64,000 bases of DNA, taken from assembly GCA_945872365.1 (NCBI GenBank), contig CAMBZJ010000001.1, forward strand, positions 1-64,000, read 5' to 3'. Below the pieces are notes generated by a model. It did no database searches and was not told where the DNA came from. It saw only the letters and a list, made by a program, of their open reading frames with translations. The position numbers and the translations under genes are program-made. Source of the DNA: Klebsiella pneumoniae (GTDB lineage Bacteria > Desulfobacterota > Binatia > UBA12015). How positions within the stretch are numbered: the stretch's first letter is position 1; each line of letters starts with the position of its first letter. This document shows positions 17,101 to 24,012 of the stretch, piece by piece.

Positions 17101-17337
17101 ATGGTGAAGGTGATGAAGTCTGCCATGCTGTGCGTTGGATTCGCGCTCCTGGCGGCGACCACGGGATGCTCCGCTCAGGCGGCGGGACCGAGTCCGGCCG
17201 AGCAGGCGATGCAGCGCGCCGAAGCAGCGGCGGTTCGCGCCGAAGCGGCGGCGACTCGGGCAGCGGCTTCGGCCGATGCTTGCGATGCGGCGCAGTCGAA
17301 GTGCGAGGCGATGTTCCGCAAGGGAACCTTGAAGTAA
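17101..17337 (+). CDS. small alanine-rich (Lpp/OprI-like) lipoprotein
   Basis: The 78-residue product has a signal peptide ending in a lipobox (LLAATTGC, lipidated Cys about residue 23). It is followed by a heptad-like Ala-zipper: EQAMQRAEAAAVRAEAAATR and then AAASADACDAAQ. This fits the Lpp/OprI group of abundant outer-membrane lipoproteins that form helical bundles, though the C-terminal Lys that anchors Lpp to peptidoglycan is only suggested (it ends GTLK). A purine-rich GGGAGAGGGGG site precedes the ATG. A strong intrinsic terminator follows, consistent with a short, highly expressed transcript. Confidence 0.85.
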   Translation: MVKVMKSAMLCVGFALLAATTGCSAQAAGPSPAEQAMQRAEAAAVRAEAAATRAAASADACDAAQSKCEAMFRKGTLK

Positions 17338-17360
17338 GCGTCACCGCGACGCTCGAAGCG

Positions 17361-17391
17361 ACGGCGGCTCCCGAGAGGGTGCCGCCGTTTT
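17361..17391 (+). terminator. intrinsic terminator of the small lipoprotein gene
   Basis: ACGGCGGC (17361-17368) pairs perfectly with GCCGCCGT (17381-17388) across a 12-base loop. It runs directly into TTTT (17388-17391) and a further T-rich stretch. It lies 24 bases past the lipoprotein stop and ahead of the convergent aminotransferase gene. Confidence 0.85.
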
Positions 17392-17415
17392 GCTTTCAGT
17401 CGCCAGGCGGCGGAT

Positions 17416-18612
17416 TCACCCGAGCGACGCGACCGCCTTGTTTATCGCGTCGAAGCCGTTGCGCAGGTTGTCACGCGACGTCGCATACGAGATGCGGATG
17501 TGGTCGGGGGCCGCGAAATCGTCACCCGCAACGAGGGCGACGTGCGCCTCGGCGAGGAGAAACTCGCAGACCCGGCCGGCATTGCCGAGCGGTGCACCCC
17601 GCCAGGTGCGACCGAAGAGGCCAGACACGTCGGGGAAGGCATAGAAGGCGCCCTCCGGGCGCACGCAACGAACGCCGGGCATCCTCGCGAACCGTTCGAC
17701 CACGTAGTCCCGCCGCCAACGGAACTCCTCGACCATCGGCGCGATCTCGTCCTGTGGGCCGGTGAGGGCCTCGACCGCCGCCGCCTGCGATACGGCTGCG
17801 GGGTTGGAGGTCGACTGTCCCTGGAGCGTCGAGATCGCCTTGACGAGATCCGCCGGCCCGGCCGCGTAGCCCAGTCGCCAGCCGGTCATGGCGTAGGTCT
17901 TCGACACCGAGTTCACGATGAGCATCCGCGGCCGCAACTCCGGGTAGGTCGCGACCAGGTGCGGCGGCATCGGGCCCTCGAAGTAGAGGGCCTCGTAGAC
18001 GTCGTCGACGATGGCGAAGACGCCGGGCGATTCCACGAGTACCTTGCCGAGATCTGCGAGCGAGGCGGGGTCATAGGCGGCACCGGTCGGGTTGGACGGA
18101 CTGTTGAGCACGATGCCGCGCGTGCGCGGGTTGATCGCCTTGCGCAACTGGTCGGGGGTGACCTTGAAGCCGGCGTCAGCACTCCCGTGCACCAGTACGG
18201 GCTTCGCGCCGGCGAGCAGCAGCATGTCGGCGTAACTGACCCAGAAGGGCGCCAGCAGGATGACCTCGTCGCCCTCCTGGAAGAGCGCCTGGAAAGCACC
18301 GAAGAGCGCGTGCTTGCCGCCGCAGGTAGCGATCGTCTCCTCCGGGGAATAGGCGAGGTCGTTCAAGCGCTTCAGTTTCGCGACGATGGCTTCGCGCATC
18401 TGCTTCGTACCAGCGACCGGCGTGTACTTCGTCGCGCCCGCCGCGAGGGCGCGGACGGCTGCGTCCTTGATCCGCTGCGGCGTGTCGAAGTCGGGTTCGC
18501 CCGCCCCGAAGTCGATGACCTGCGTCCCCTGCGCGCGCAGACGCGCGACCTCCGCGGTGACCGCCAGGGTCGCCGATGGCTTGATGAGTCCGATCCTCTT
18601 TGCAAGGCGCAC
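17416..18612 (-). CDS. class I/II PLP-dependent aminotransferase (aspartate aminotransferase-like)
   Basis: The 398-residue protein transfers amino groups between aspartate (or a related amino acid) and 2-oxoglutarate. The PLP lysine is in SVSKTYAMTGWRLGY. Other family motifs are NSPSNPTGAAY, the DDVYEAL strand with the PLP-ring Asp, and an arginine pair late in the chain for the substrate carboxylate (RISYATS). I chose GTG 18612, which has an AGGAGG site 8 bases upstream, over the longer open frame. The subfamily resembles the class Ib prokaryotic AspAT/prephenate aminotransferase group, so substrate range may be wide. Confidence 0.93.
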   Translation of the reverse strand: MRLAKRIGLIKPSATLAVTAEVARLRAQGTQVIDFGAGEPDFDTPQRIKDAAVRALAAGATKYTPVAGTKQMREAIVAKLKRLNDLAYSPEETIATCGGKHALFGAFQALFQEGDEVILLAPFWVSYADMLLLAGAKPVLVHGSADAGFKVTPDQLRKAINPRTRGIVLNSPSNPTGAAYDPASLADLGKVLVESPGVFAIVDDVYEALYFEGPMPPHLVATYPELRPRMLIVNSVSKTYAMTGWRLGYAAGPADLVKAISTLQGQSTSNPAAVSQAAAVEALTGPQDEIAPMVEEFRWRRDYVVERFARMPGVRCVRPEGAFYAFPDVSGLFGRTWRGAPLGNAGRVCEFLLAEAHVALVAGDDFAAPDHIRISYATSRDNLRNGFDAINKAVASLG

Positions 18613-18716
18613 GGTCCGTCCTCCTGCCGCCCCCACGCGAGCGGGACGAGCCCGGAAACTCTAACCGAAAAGGCGCGCCCTGCAACGCGCGCCGGGCCGC
18701 GCAGCGCCCTGCGCGG

Positions 18717-19208
18717 TCAGCGCCGGGGCGCCTTGGCGAAGCGGGTGCCGAAGCGCTCGAGGACGAACTCGGGCACGAGGTTGCGGACGTCGCCACCGAA
18801 GCTCGCGACCTCCTTCACCAAGCGCGAACTGGTGTAGAAGTAGGATTCGTCCGCCATCATGAAGACGGTTTCGATGTGCGGCTTCAGATGGCGATTCATC
18901 ATCGTCATCTGGAACTCGTACTCGAAGTCCGAGACCGCGCGCAGGCCGCGCACGATGGTACGCGCGCCTACCCGCTCGGCATAGTCGACGAGCAACCCGG
19001 TGAAACTGTCGGCGACGATCCGGTCGCCGACGTCCGCGAAGGCCTCGCGGATCATGTCCACGCGCTCCTGCGGCGTGAACATCGCGGCATCCTTGTCCGG
19101 GTTGTAGGCGACTGCGACTGTCAGGCGGGGAAACACCCGCAGGCTCCGCTGGATGATGTCGATGTGCCCGTTCGTGATCGGATCGAAGGAACCCGGGTAG
19201 ATCGCCAT
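18717..19208 (-). CDS. coaD: phosphopantetheine adenylyltransferase
   Basis: CoaD makes dephospho-CoA from 4'-phosphopantetheine and ATP. The 163-residue protein begins with the nucleotidyltransferase signature MAIYPGSFDPITNGHIDII, including the HxGH-type T/NGH motif. It also carries RGLRAVSDFEYEFQM and the C-terminal SSRLVKEVASFGGDV. Start ATG 19208 gives the normal family length. The open frame runs upstream into rsmD, and a GTG at 19238 is an alternative. rsmD-coaD is a conserved pair in many bacteria. coaBC is at 10 kb. Confidence 0.97.
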   Translation of the reverse strand: MAIYPGSFDPITNGHIDIIQRSLRVFPRLTVAVAYNPDKDAAMFTPQERVDMIREAFADVGDRIVADSFTGLLVDYAERVGARTIVRGLRAVSDFEYEFQMTMMNRHLKPHIETVFMMADESYFYTSSRLVKEVASFGGDVRNLVPEFVLERFGTRFAKAPRR

Positions 19209-19311
19209 CGACGCCGGCTCGGCGATCCCGCGCGCCACCGTGAGCGCGGCCCGGCGCGGCCCGGTCAAACGACGGACCGAGTTGGCCTGCGAGACCTTCT
19301 TCGGTCGGGCT

Positions 19312-19911
19312 CTAGACGCTGGCATCGGCCATCCCCTCCGGCGCAGGGGCCGGTTCCGGAACGTGGAAGAAGGTCAGCTGTCCATCACCATAGCACCGGA
19401 CGTCACCCGGCGCGCCGGCGGCGGGCGGAACGGCGACCACCTCTCCTCGCGCGGTCTCGGCGACGATTCGCGCACCGGGTGCGGCCAGCCCGAGTTCCAC
19501 GAGCGAGCGTATCGCCTCGTCCGCGATACCGGTGCGATAGGGCGGGTCGAGCAGGACCAGGTCGAAGGCTCCCCCGCGCGCGGCCAGTCGGCGCAACGCG
19601 GTGGCGACCGGGGCCACGACCACCTCGGTCCGGCCGGCGAACCCGCAGCGCTCGACATTCTCCCGCAGGACGCGAGCAACCGGGGCCGCCTGCTCGACCG
19701 CGACCAGGTGCGCCGCGCCTCGCGAGAGCGCCTCGATGCCGAGTGCGCCGGTGCCGGCGAAGAGGTCGAGAACCCGCCGGCCGGCGATCTCGTCGCGCCC
19801 CTCGAGAATCCCGAAGAGCGACTCGCGCAAGCGACTCGCGCTCGGCCGGACCGCGAGCCCGCGTGGACTGCGCAGCGGCCGCCCCTTGGCCTCGCCCGCG
19901 ATCACGCGCAT
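19312..19911 (-). CDS. rsmD: 16S rRNA (guanine-966-N2)-methyltransferase RsmD
   Basis: RsmD methylates G966 of 16S rRNA during small-subunit assembly. The 199-residue protein starts MRVIAGEAKGRPLRSP, which is typical, and has the RPSASRLRESLFGIL segment. The SAM motif is LDLFAGTGALGIEALSRGA, and the catalytic motif is LLDPPY. A GTG at 19932 would add seven residues; ATG 19911 is preferred because the family begins at this point. coaD follows. Confidence 0.96.
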   Translation of the reverse strand: MRVIAGEAKGRPLRSPRGLAVRPSASRLRESLFGILEGRDEIAGRRVLDLFAGTGALGIEALSRGAAHLVAVEQAAPVARVLRENVERCGFAGRTEVVVAPVATALRRLAARGGAFDLVLLDPPYRTGIADEAIRSLVELGLAAPGARIVAETARGEVVAVPPAAGAPGDVRCYGDGQLTFFHVPEPAPAPEGMADASV

Positions 19912-19983
19912 CGCGCCCCCCACCGTCGCCACACGCCATGCTATTTGGCAAAAGCTTCAGGCGGGCGCAAGAAGGAAGTCGTC

Positions 19984-20676
19984 ATGTTGTGGGCACTCGT
20001 TCCGGCGAAACTCGGCGCAGAAGCCAAGCGCAGACTTGCGCCCGGATTGGACGTCGGACGACGCCGCATGCTCGCACGCGCGATGCTCGTCGACGTGCTC
20101 GCGGCGTTGCGCGCGAGCCCGTCGATCGACGGAGTGGCCGTGGTCGGCCGCGGAGCACCGCTCGACGCGCTAGCCGCGGAACTCGGCGTGACGGCGGTCG
20201 CCGAGCGGACGGCGTCGTCGCTGAACGAGGCGGTCGCCGAGGGACTCGAAGCCTGCGTGGCCAGGGGCGCCGTGGCGGTTCTGGTCGCGATGGCCGACCT
20301 GCCCCTGTTGCGGGTCGACGACGTCGAACGCATGGTAGGCGCGTCCCGCGACACGGAAGTCTCCGTCGCCGTCTCGCGCGACGGCACCGGCACGAACCTG
20401 ATGATGCTGCGACCACCCGGCGCAATCGCGACCGCCTTCGGAACCGGGAGCCTGGCCCTGCACCGCGCCGCGGCGCGGGCCGCCGGCCGGTCCTTCGCGG
20501 CGCACGAAGTTCCCGGAGCCGCGCTCGACGTGGACACGCCCGAAGACCTGGCATTCCTGCGCGCGAGCGCCGTGTTCGCGGGTGCGAGCCGCGACGCCCT
20601 CGGCGGCTTCGCTCCTACTTCTTCAGTTCCATCGGCTTCCCACAGCAGCCGAGGTCGCCCTTCCCGGCCTTCGTGA
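19984..20676 (+). CDS. cofC: 2-phospho-L-lactate / phosphoenolpyruvate guanylyltransferase CofC
   Basis: CofC activates 2-phospholactate (or phosphoenolpyruvate) with GTP for coenzyme F420 assembly. The 230-residue frame has the start signature MLWALVPAK followed by AKRRLAPGL, the metal-binding VAMADLPLLRVDDVE, SRDGTGTNLMMLRPP and ALDVDTPEDLAFL. These are the CofC order of motifs. The last about 25 residues look like read-through: they lie antisense to the 39-residue protein at 20615-20734. No other F420 gene (fbiA/cofD, fbiB/cofE, fbiC) is in the window. This implies an F420-using organism. Confidence 0.88.
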   Translation: MLWALVPAKLGAEAKRRLAPGLDVGRRRMLARAMLVDVLAALRASPSIDGVAVVGRGAPLDALAAELGVTAVAERTASSLNEAVAEGLEACVARGAVAVLVAMADLPLLRVDDVERMVGASRDTEVSVAVSRDGTGTNLMMLRPPGAIATAFGTGSLALHRAAARAAGRSFAAHEVPGAALDVDTPEDLAFLRASAVFAGASRDALGGFAPTSSVPSASHSSRGRPSRPS

Positions 20677-20734
20677 CGATGAACTGCGAGTTGCACTGTC
20701 CGCACAGGTAGATCTTTCCGATTTGCGTCGCCAT
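20615..20734 (-). CDS. desulfoferrodoxin N-domain mini-protein (39 residues)
   Basis: This is a very short reading frame read from the minus strand. The product has cysteines 11 and 14 (IYLCGQCNSQF) and 30-31 (GCCGKPMELKK), the CxxC...CC arrangement of desulforedoxin and the N-terminal domain of desulfoferrodoxin (PF06397 type), which binds one Fe in an FeS4 site. An AAGGAG site lies six bases upstream of the ATG. The gene follows a crotonase on the same strand by 67 bases. Its last 62 bases are antisense to the end of cofC. A paralogue with identical Cys spacing is at 29437-29580. Function is probably electron transfer or metal binding. Confidence 0.85.
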   Translation of the reverse strand: MATQIGKIYLCGQCNSQFIVTKAGKGDLGCCGKPMELKK

Positions 20735-20801
20735 TTCCAACTCCTTCCCGGCACCTGCGCCGGACACCCCGCGGTGCGCCGCAGCGCCGGCGGATGAAGA
20801 T

Positions 20802-21611
20802 TCACTTCCCCAAGTACACCGGCGGGCGGCGTTCGCGAAAGCTCGCGAGCCCCTCCTCTCGGTCGCGGGTCGTCTGCAGGAGGACGTAGAGGTCGCCCTC
20901 GAGCCGCAGTCCCTCGGTGAGCGGCAGGTCGAGCGCCGCCCCGAGCGCCTCCTTGGCGAAGCGCTGGGCGATCGGACCGCGAGCGGCGAGGCGACCCGCG
21001 AGCGCCCGCCCCGCGGCGGGGAGCCGCCCGGGCGCGGCGACCTCGTCGACGAGGCCCCAGGCGAGAGCGACGGGCGCGGCGACGCGCTCCGAGAGGAGCA
21101 GCATGCGCAGCGCGCGCGCGCGGCCGACCAACCGCGGCAGGCGCTGCGTCCCGCCGTGTGCCGGGAGGCCGCCCCGTCCGACCTGGGTCAGTCCCAGGAC
21201 CGCGTCGCGGCTCGCCACACGAAGGTCGCAGGCAAGCGCGATCTCCAGCCCCTCGTCGAGAACCAGGCCGCGCAGCAGCGCCACGACCGGGACCCTCAAT
21301 CCTGAGAGCGCCGTCACGCCGTCGGGTGACGGATCCGCCGCGGGCGCCTCGGACGTTGCGCCACCGCAGAAGTCTCGGCCGAGGGATTCGACCAGGACGA
21401 CACGAATCTCCTCGTCGTGGTCGATCTCGTGCGCGGCCGCGCAGAGCGCGGCGTGCGACCGCGCGCCAAGCCGCGGCGACGCTCCCGGCCGCCCGAGTGC
21501 GATCCGGGCGATCGCCCCCTCGCGGGACCAGGCGACCTCGCCATCGGCGGCCACCGGGCAACGGCGCACCCCGCGGACACCCGCTGCCGAGGACTTGGTC
21601 CGCGGTGCCAC
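20802..21611 (-). CDS. enoyl-CoA hydratase/isomerase-family (crotonase) protein, atypical active site
   Basis: The 269-residue product has the crotonase fold pattern, including RVVLVESLGRDFCGGATSEA, VVALLRGLVLDEGLEIALACDLRVAS (shown in part) and GLTQVGRGGLPAHGGTQRLP. The first oxyanion-hole segment normally reads (S/A)xGAD and here reads CGGAT. The second normally contains GGG-(C/A)-E and here reads DEGLE. It may therefore be weakly active or catalyse a different acyl-CoA reaction. GTG 21611 sits two bases past the acyl-CoA ligase stop, so it belongs to the ligase operon. Confidence 0.82.
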   Translation of the reverse strand: MAPRTKSSAAGVRGVRRCPVAADGEVAWSREGAIARIALGRPGASPRLGARSHAALCAAAHEIDHDEEIRVVLVESLGRDFCGGATSEAPAADPSPDGVTALSGLRVPVVALLRGLVLDEGLEIALACDLRVASRDAVLGLTQVGRGGLPAHGGTQRLPRLVGRARALRMLLLSERVAAPVALAWGLVDEVAAPGRLPAAGRALAGRLAARGPIAQRFAKEALGAALDLPLTEGLRLEGDLYVLLQTTRDREEGLASFRERRPPVYLGK

Positions 21612-21613
21612 GC

Positions 21614-23161
21614 TCAGTTCCCGGCGAAACTGTCACGCAGGTCCTTGCGCAGGATCTTGCCGAGCGGATTGCGCGGCAGTTCGGGCACGATACGCACCAC
21701 CTCCGGCTTCTTGAAGCTCGCAAGCCGCGTGCGGCAGTGCTCGACCAGGTCCTCGACCGACGCCTGCGCGCCCGGCCGCAGCACGACAGCCGCCGCGACC
21801 ACCTGTCCCCACTCGACGCTCGGCAGTCCGAACACGGCGACCTCGTCGACGGCCGGATGCGACTGGATCGTGGCCTCGACCTCGGCCGGCGCGATGTTCT
21901 CGCCGCCGCGGATGATCATGTCGTCCTTGCGCCCGACGAGGAATACGTACCCGTCGTCGTCGAGGTAGCCCAGGTCGCGGGTGTGGAGAAACCCGTCGGG
22001 CTCGACCTGCGCCCCGCCGTCCACCGAGCCGGCGTAGCCCTTCATCACACGCGGCGTTCGCACCATGATCTCGCCGACCTCGCCGTTCGCCACGCGCCGC
22101 CCCTGGTCGTCACGCACTTCGATCTCGACGTCGGGCAGCGGACGGCCGATCGAGTGCAGGCGGCGCAGCATCGCCTCGTCGGCGACGGGGTCGCCCGTCA
22201 GGCGATGATCCTCGGGGCCGAGCACCGTCAGCGTAGAGGTCGTCTCGGTCTGTCCGAACGCGTTCACGAAACCGCAGGACGACGGGAAGGCCTCGAGTGC
22301 GCGGCGGATCACCGGGAAGGGCATCGGCGCACCGCCGTAGGACAGATTGGCCAAGCTCGCCATCTTCTCGCGCGAGAAGGACGGGTGATCGAGGATCTGC
22401 TTCAACATGGTCGGCACGACGAAGGCGTGGGTGACCTGCTCGCTTGCGACGGCTTCGATCCAATCGCCCGCATCGAATTGCGTCAGCAGGACGAGTTTCC
22501 GCCCCGCCCAGACCGACGTCATGATGCTGGTCGCGCCGGCGATGTGGTAGAGCGGAACGCAGATCAACTGTACGCCCTTCGCCTCGCCGTCGGCCATCTC
22601 GACCGTGCCGACCACGTAGGACGTGAAGTGCCCGAAGGTGAGCATGACGCCCTTGGGCAAGGAGGTCGTCCCGCTCGTGTACATGAGGACCGAGGTGTCG
22701 GTCTCCTCGACTTCCGCGTCCTCGCCCTCCGGGCTGCCCTGCGCGACCAGATCCTCGATCACCAGACCGTCGCCCTCGAAGGCGATGCGCTCCATCCCGG
22801 CCGGCAATTCTCCCGCGACGCGGTCGAGGACCTCCCGGTAACGACCGCCGAAGAAGAGCACGCTCGGTTCGGCGCGGCCGATCATGTGGGTGAGTTCGTT
22901 GGTCTTCGCCCGGTAGTTGAGCGGCACCAACGTCGCGCCGGCCGAGGCCGTGGCGTAGTAGCACTCGATGTAATGGTTCGAGTTCGTCGCCAGCACGGCG
23001 ACGCTCGACCCGCGGCCCACGCCGCGCGCGCGCAGGGCATTGGCGAGACGACGCACCCGCTCCTGCATTTCGCCATAGGTGAAGCGCCGATCGCCCGAGA
23101 CCAGGATCTCCTGCTCGGGAAACATCGAAGCCGGGATGGAGAGGAAGTTCGCCGTGTTCAT
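21614..23161 (-). CDS. acyl-CoA synthetase (AMP-forming, ANL superfamily)
   Basis: The enzyme activates a carboxylic acid to its CoA thioester through an acyl-adenylate. The 515-residue protein has the P-loop-like MYTSGTTSLPKGVML and the core motifs LSYGGAPMPFPV and NAFGQTETTSTLTV. The hinge/adenylate motif is DLGYLDDDGYVFLVGRKDD, and the catalytic lysine motif is PRNPLGKILRKDLR. This is the usual 500-550 residue length for medium/long-chain or aromatic acyl-CoA ligases; the substrate is not readable. The start ATG overlaps the upstream crotonase stop (ATGA). The unit crotonase-ligase-crotonase suggests degradation of an unsaturated or cyclic acid. Confidence 0.93.
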   Translation of the reverse strand: MNTANFLSIPASMFPEQEILVSGDRRFTYGEMQERVRRLANALRARGVGRGSSVAVLATNSNHYIECYYATASAGATLVPLNYRAKTNELTHMIGRAEPSVLFFGGRYREVLDRVAGELPAGMERIAFEGDGLVIEDLVAQGSPEGEDAEVEETDTSVLMYTSGTTSLPKGVMLTFGHFTSYVVGTVEMADGEAKGVQLICVPLYHIAGATSIMTSVWAGRKLVLLTQFDAGDWIEAVASEQVTHAFVVPTMLKQILDHPSFSREKMASLANLSYGGAPMPFPVIRRALEAFPSSCGFVNAFGQTETTSTLTVLGPEDHRLTGDPVADEAMLRRLHSIGRPLPDVEIEVRDDQGRRVANGEVGEIMVRTPRVMKGYAGSVDGGAQVEPDGFLHTRDLGYLDDDGYVFLVGRKDDMIIRGGENIAPAEVEATIQSHPAVDEVAVFGLPSVEWGQVVAAAVVLRPGAQASVEDLVEHCRTRLASFKKPEVVRIVPELPRNPLGKILRKDLRDSFAGN

Positions 23162-23877
23162 GTGTGTCCCGGTCCTAGCGCGCGAGCCAGTCGGCGCTCA
23201 AGCCCGAGCGCCCGGGAAAGTGGCATGTCGAGGCCGCGCGCGACGGACGCCTTGGCGGCCCGCACGGCTCCGGGGGGAGCCGCGGCGATGCGCGCCGCGA
23301 GGGCCGCCGTCCGCCGGCGCAAGGCGCGGCCCGTGACGACCTCGGTCGCAAGGCCAAGGCGCTCGGCCGTCCGCGCATCGATCACCCGGCCCGCAAGCAG
23401 GACCGCCGCGGCCCGCCCGAGCCCGATCGCGCGCGGCAGGGTCTGGGTGCCACCGACCCCGGGCAGCAGGCCGAGCCCGGTCTCGGGGAGCCAAAAGCGG
23501 GCGTCCTCGGAACAGACGACGAGATCGCAGAGCAAGGCCATCTCGAAGCCGCCGCCGGCGGCGCTGCCGTGCACGGCGGCGATCGACACGCACGGGAGCG
23601 TCGACCAGAGCCCCCAGGCGTCGCGCACCTGTCGCACGTCGCGCGCCCGCACCGGCGAAGGCGCGGAGCCGAACTCGGCGAGATCCCCGCCGGTCGAGAA
23701 CGCCCGCCCGTTGCCGCGCACGACGAACACGGCGATCGAGGGATCGGCGGCCGCGAGGCCGAGCGCCTCGAACACGCCGTCGCGCATCGCCGTGTCGTAG
23801 GCGTTCAGGCGATGCGGTCGATTGAGCGTCGCGGTCAGAACCGCGCCGCGGCGCTCGAGGAGAACCGCCGGAGCCAC
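23158..23877 (-). CDS. enoyl-CoA hydratase/isomerase-family (crotonase) protein
   Basis: The 239-residue product has the usual crotonase order: VLTATLNRPHRLNAYD, AFSTGGDLAEF (first oxyanion hole region), VHGSAAGGGFEMALLCDLVV (second) and WLPETGLGLLPGVGGTQTLP. The Glu pair for hydratase is only partly conserved, so hydratase versus isomerase cannot be settled. I chose GTG 23877; a TTG at 23913 would add 12 residues. Its stop overlaps the ligase start. It heads the three-gene acyl-CoA operon. Confidence 0.9.
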   Translation of the reverse strand: MAPAVLLERRGAVLTATLNRPHRLNAYDTAMRDGVFEALGLAAADPSIAVFVVRGNGRAFSTGGDLAEFGSAPSPVRARDVRQVRDAWGLWSTLPCVSIAAVHGSAAGGGFEMALLCDLVVCSEDARFWLPETGLGLLPGVGGTQTLPRAIGLGRAAAVLLAGRVIDARTAERLGLATEVVTGRALRRRTAALAARIAAAPPGAVRAAKASVARGLDMPLSRALGLERRLARALGPGHT

Positions 23878-23971
23878 GTCTCGAGTTACACGCGGCCCGG
23901 CGATCCGACGCAAGCCCGCGCCGGCATGGCCCGGGCGGGTTCCGCGCCGTCGGACCCGGCTCTTCCGTCAC

Positions 23972-24000
23972 GGGCGGGTCCCCGGTGCGAGGACCCGCCC
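23972..24000 (-). terminator. strong hairpin after the Cys-repeat protein gene
   Basis: GGGCGGGTCC at 23972-23981 pairs perfectly with GGACCCGCCC at 23991-24000 across a nine-base loop, 12 bases past the stop of the large secreted-protein gene. No T-run follows on the minus strand, so it may slow polymerase or protect mRNA rather than terminate alone. Confidence 0.4.
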
Positions 24001-24012
24001 ATGAGCGGGTTG

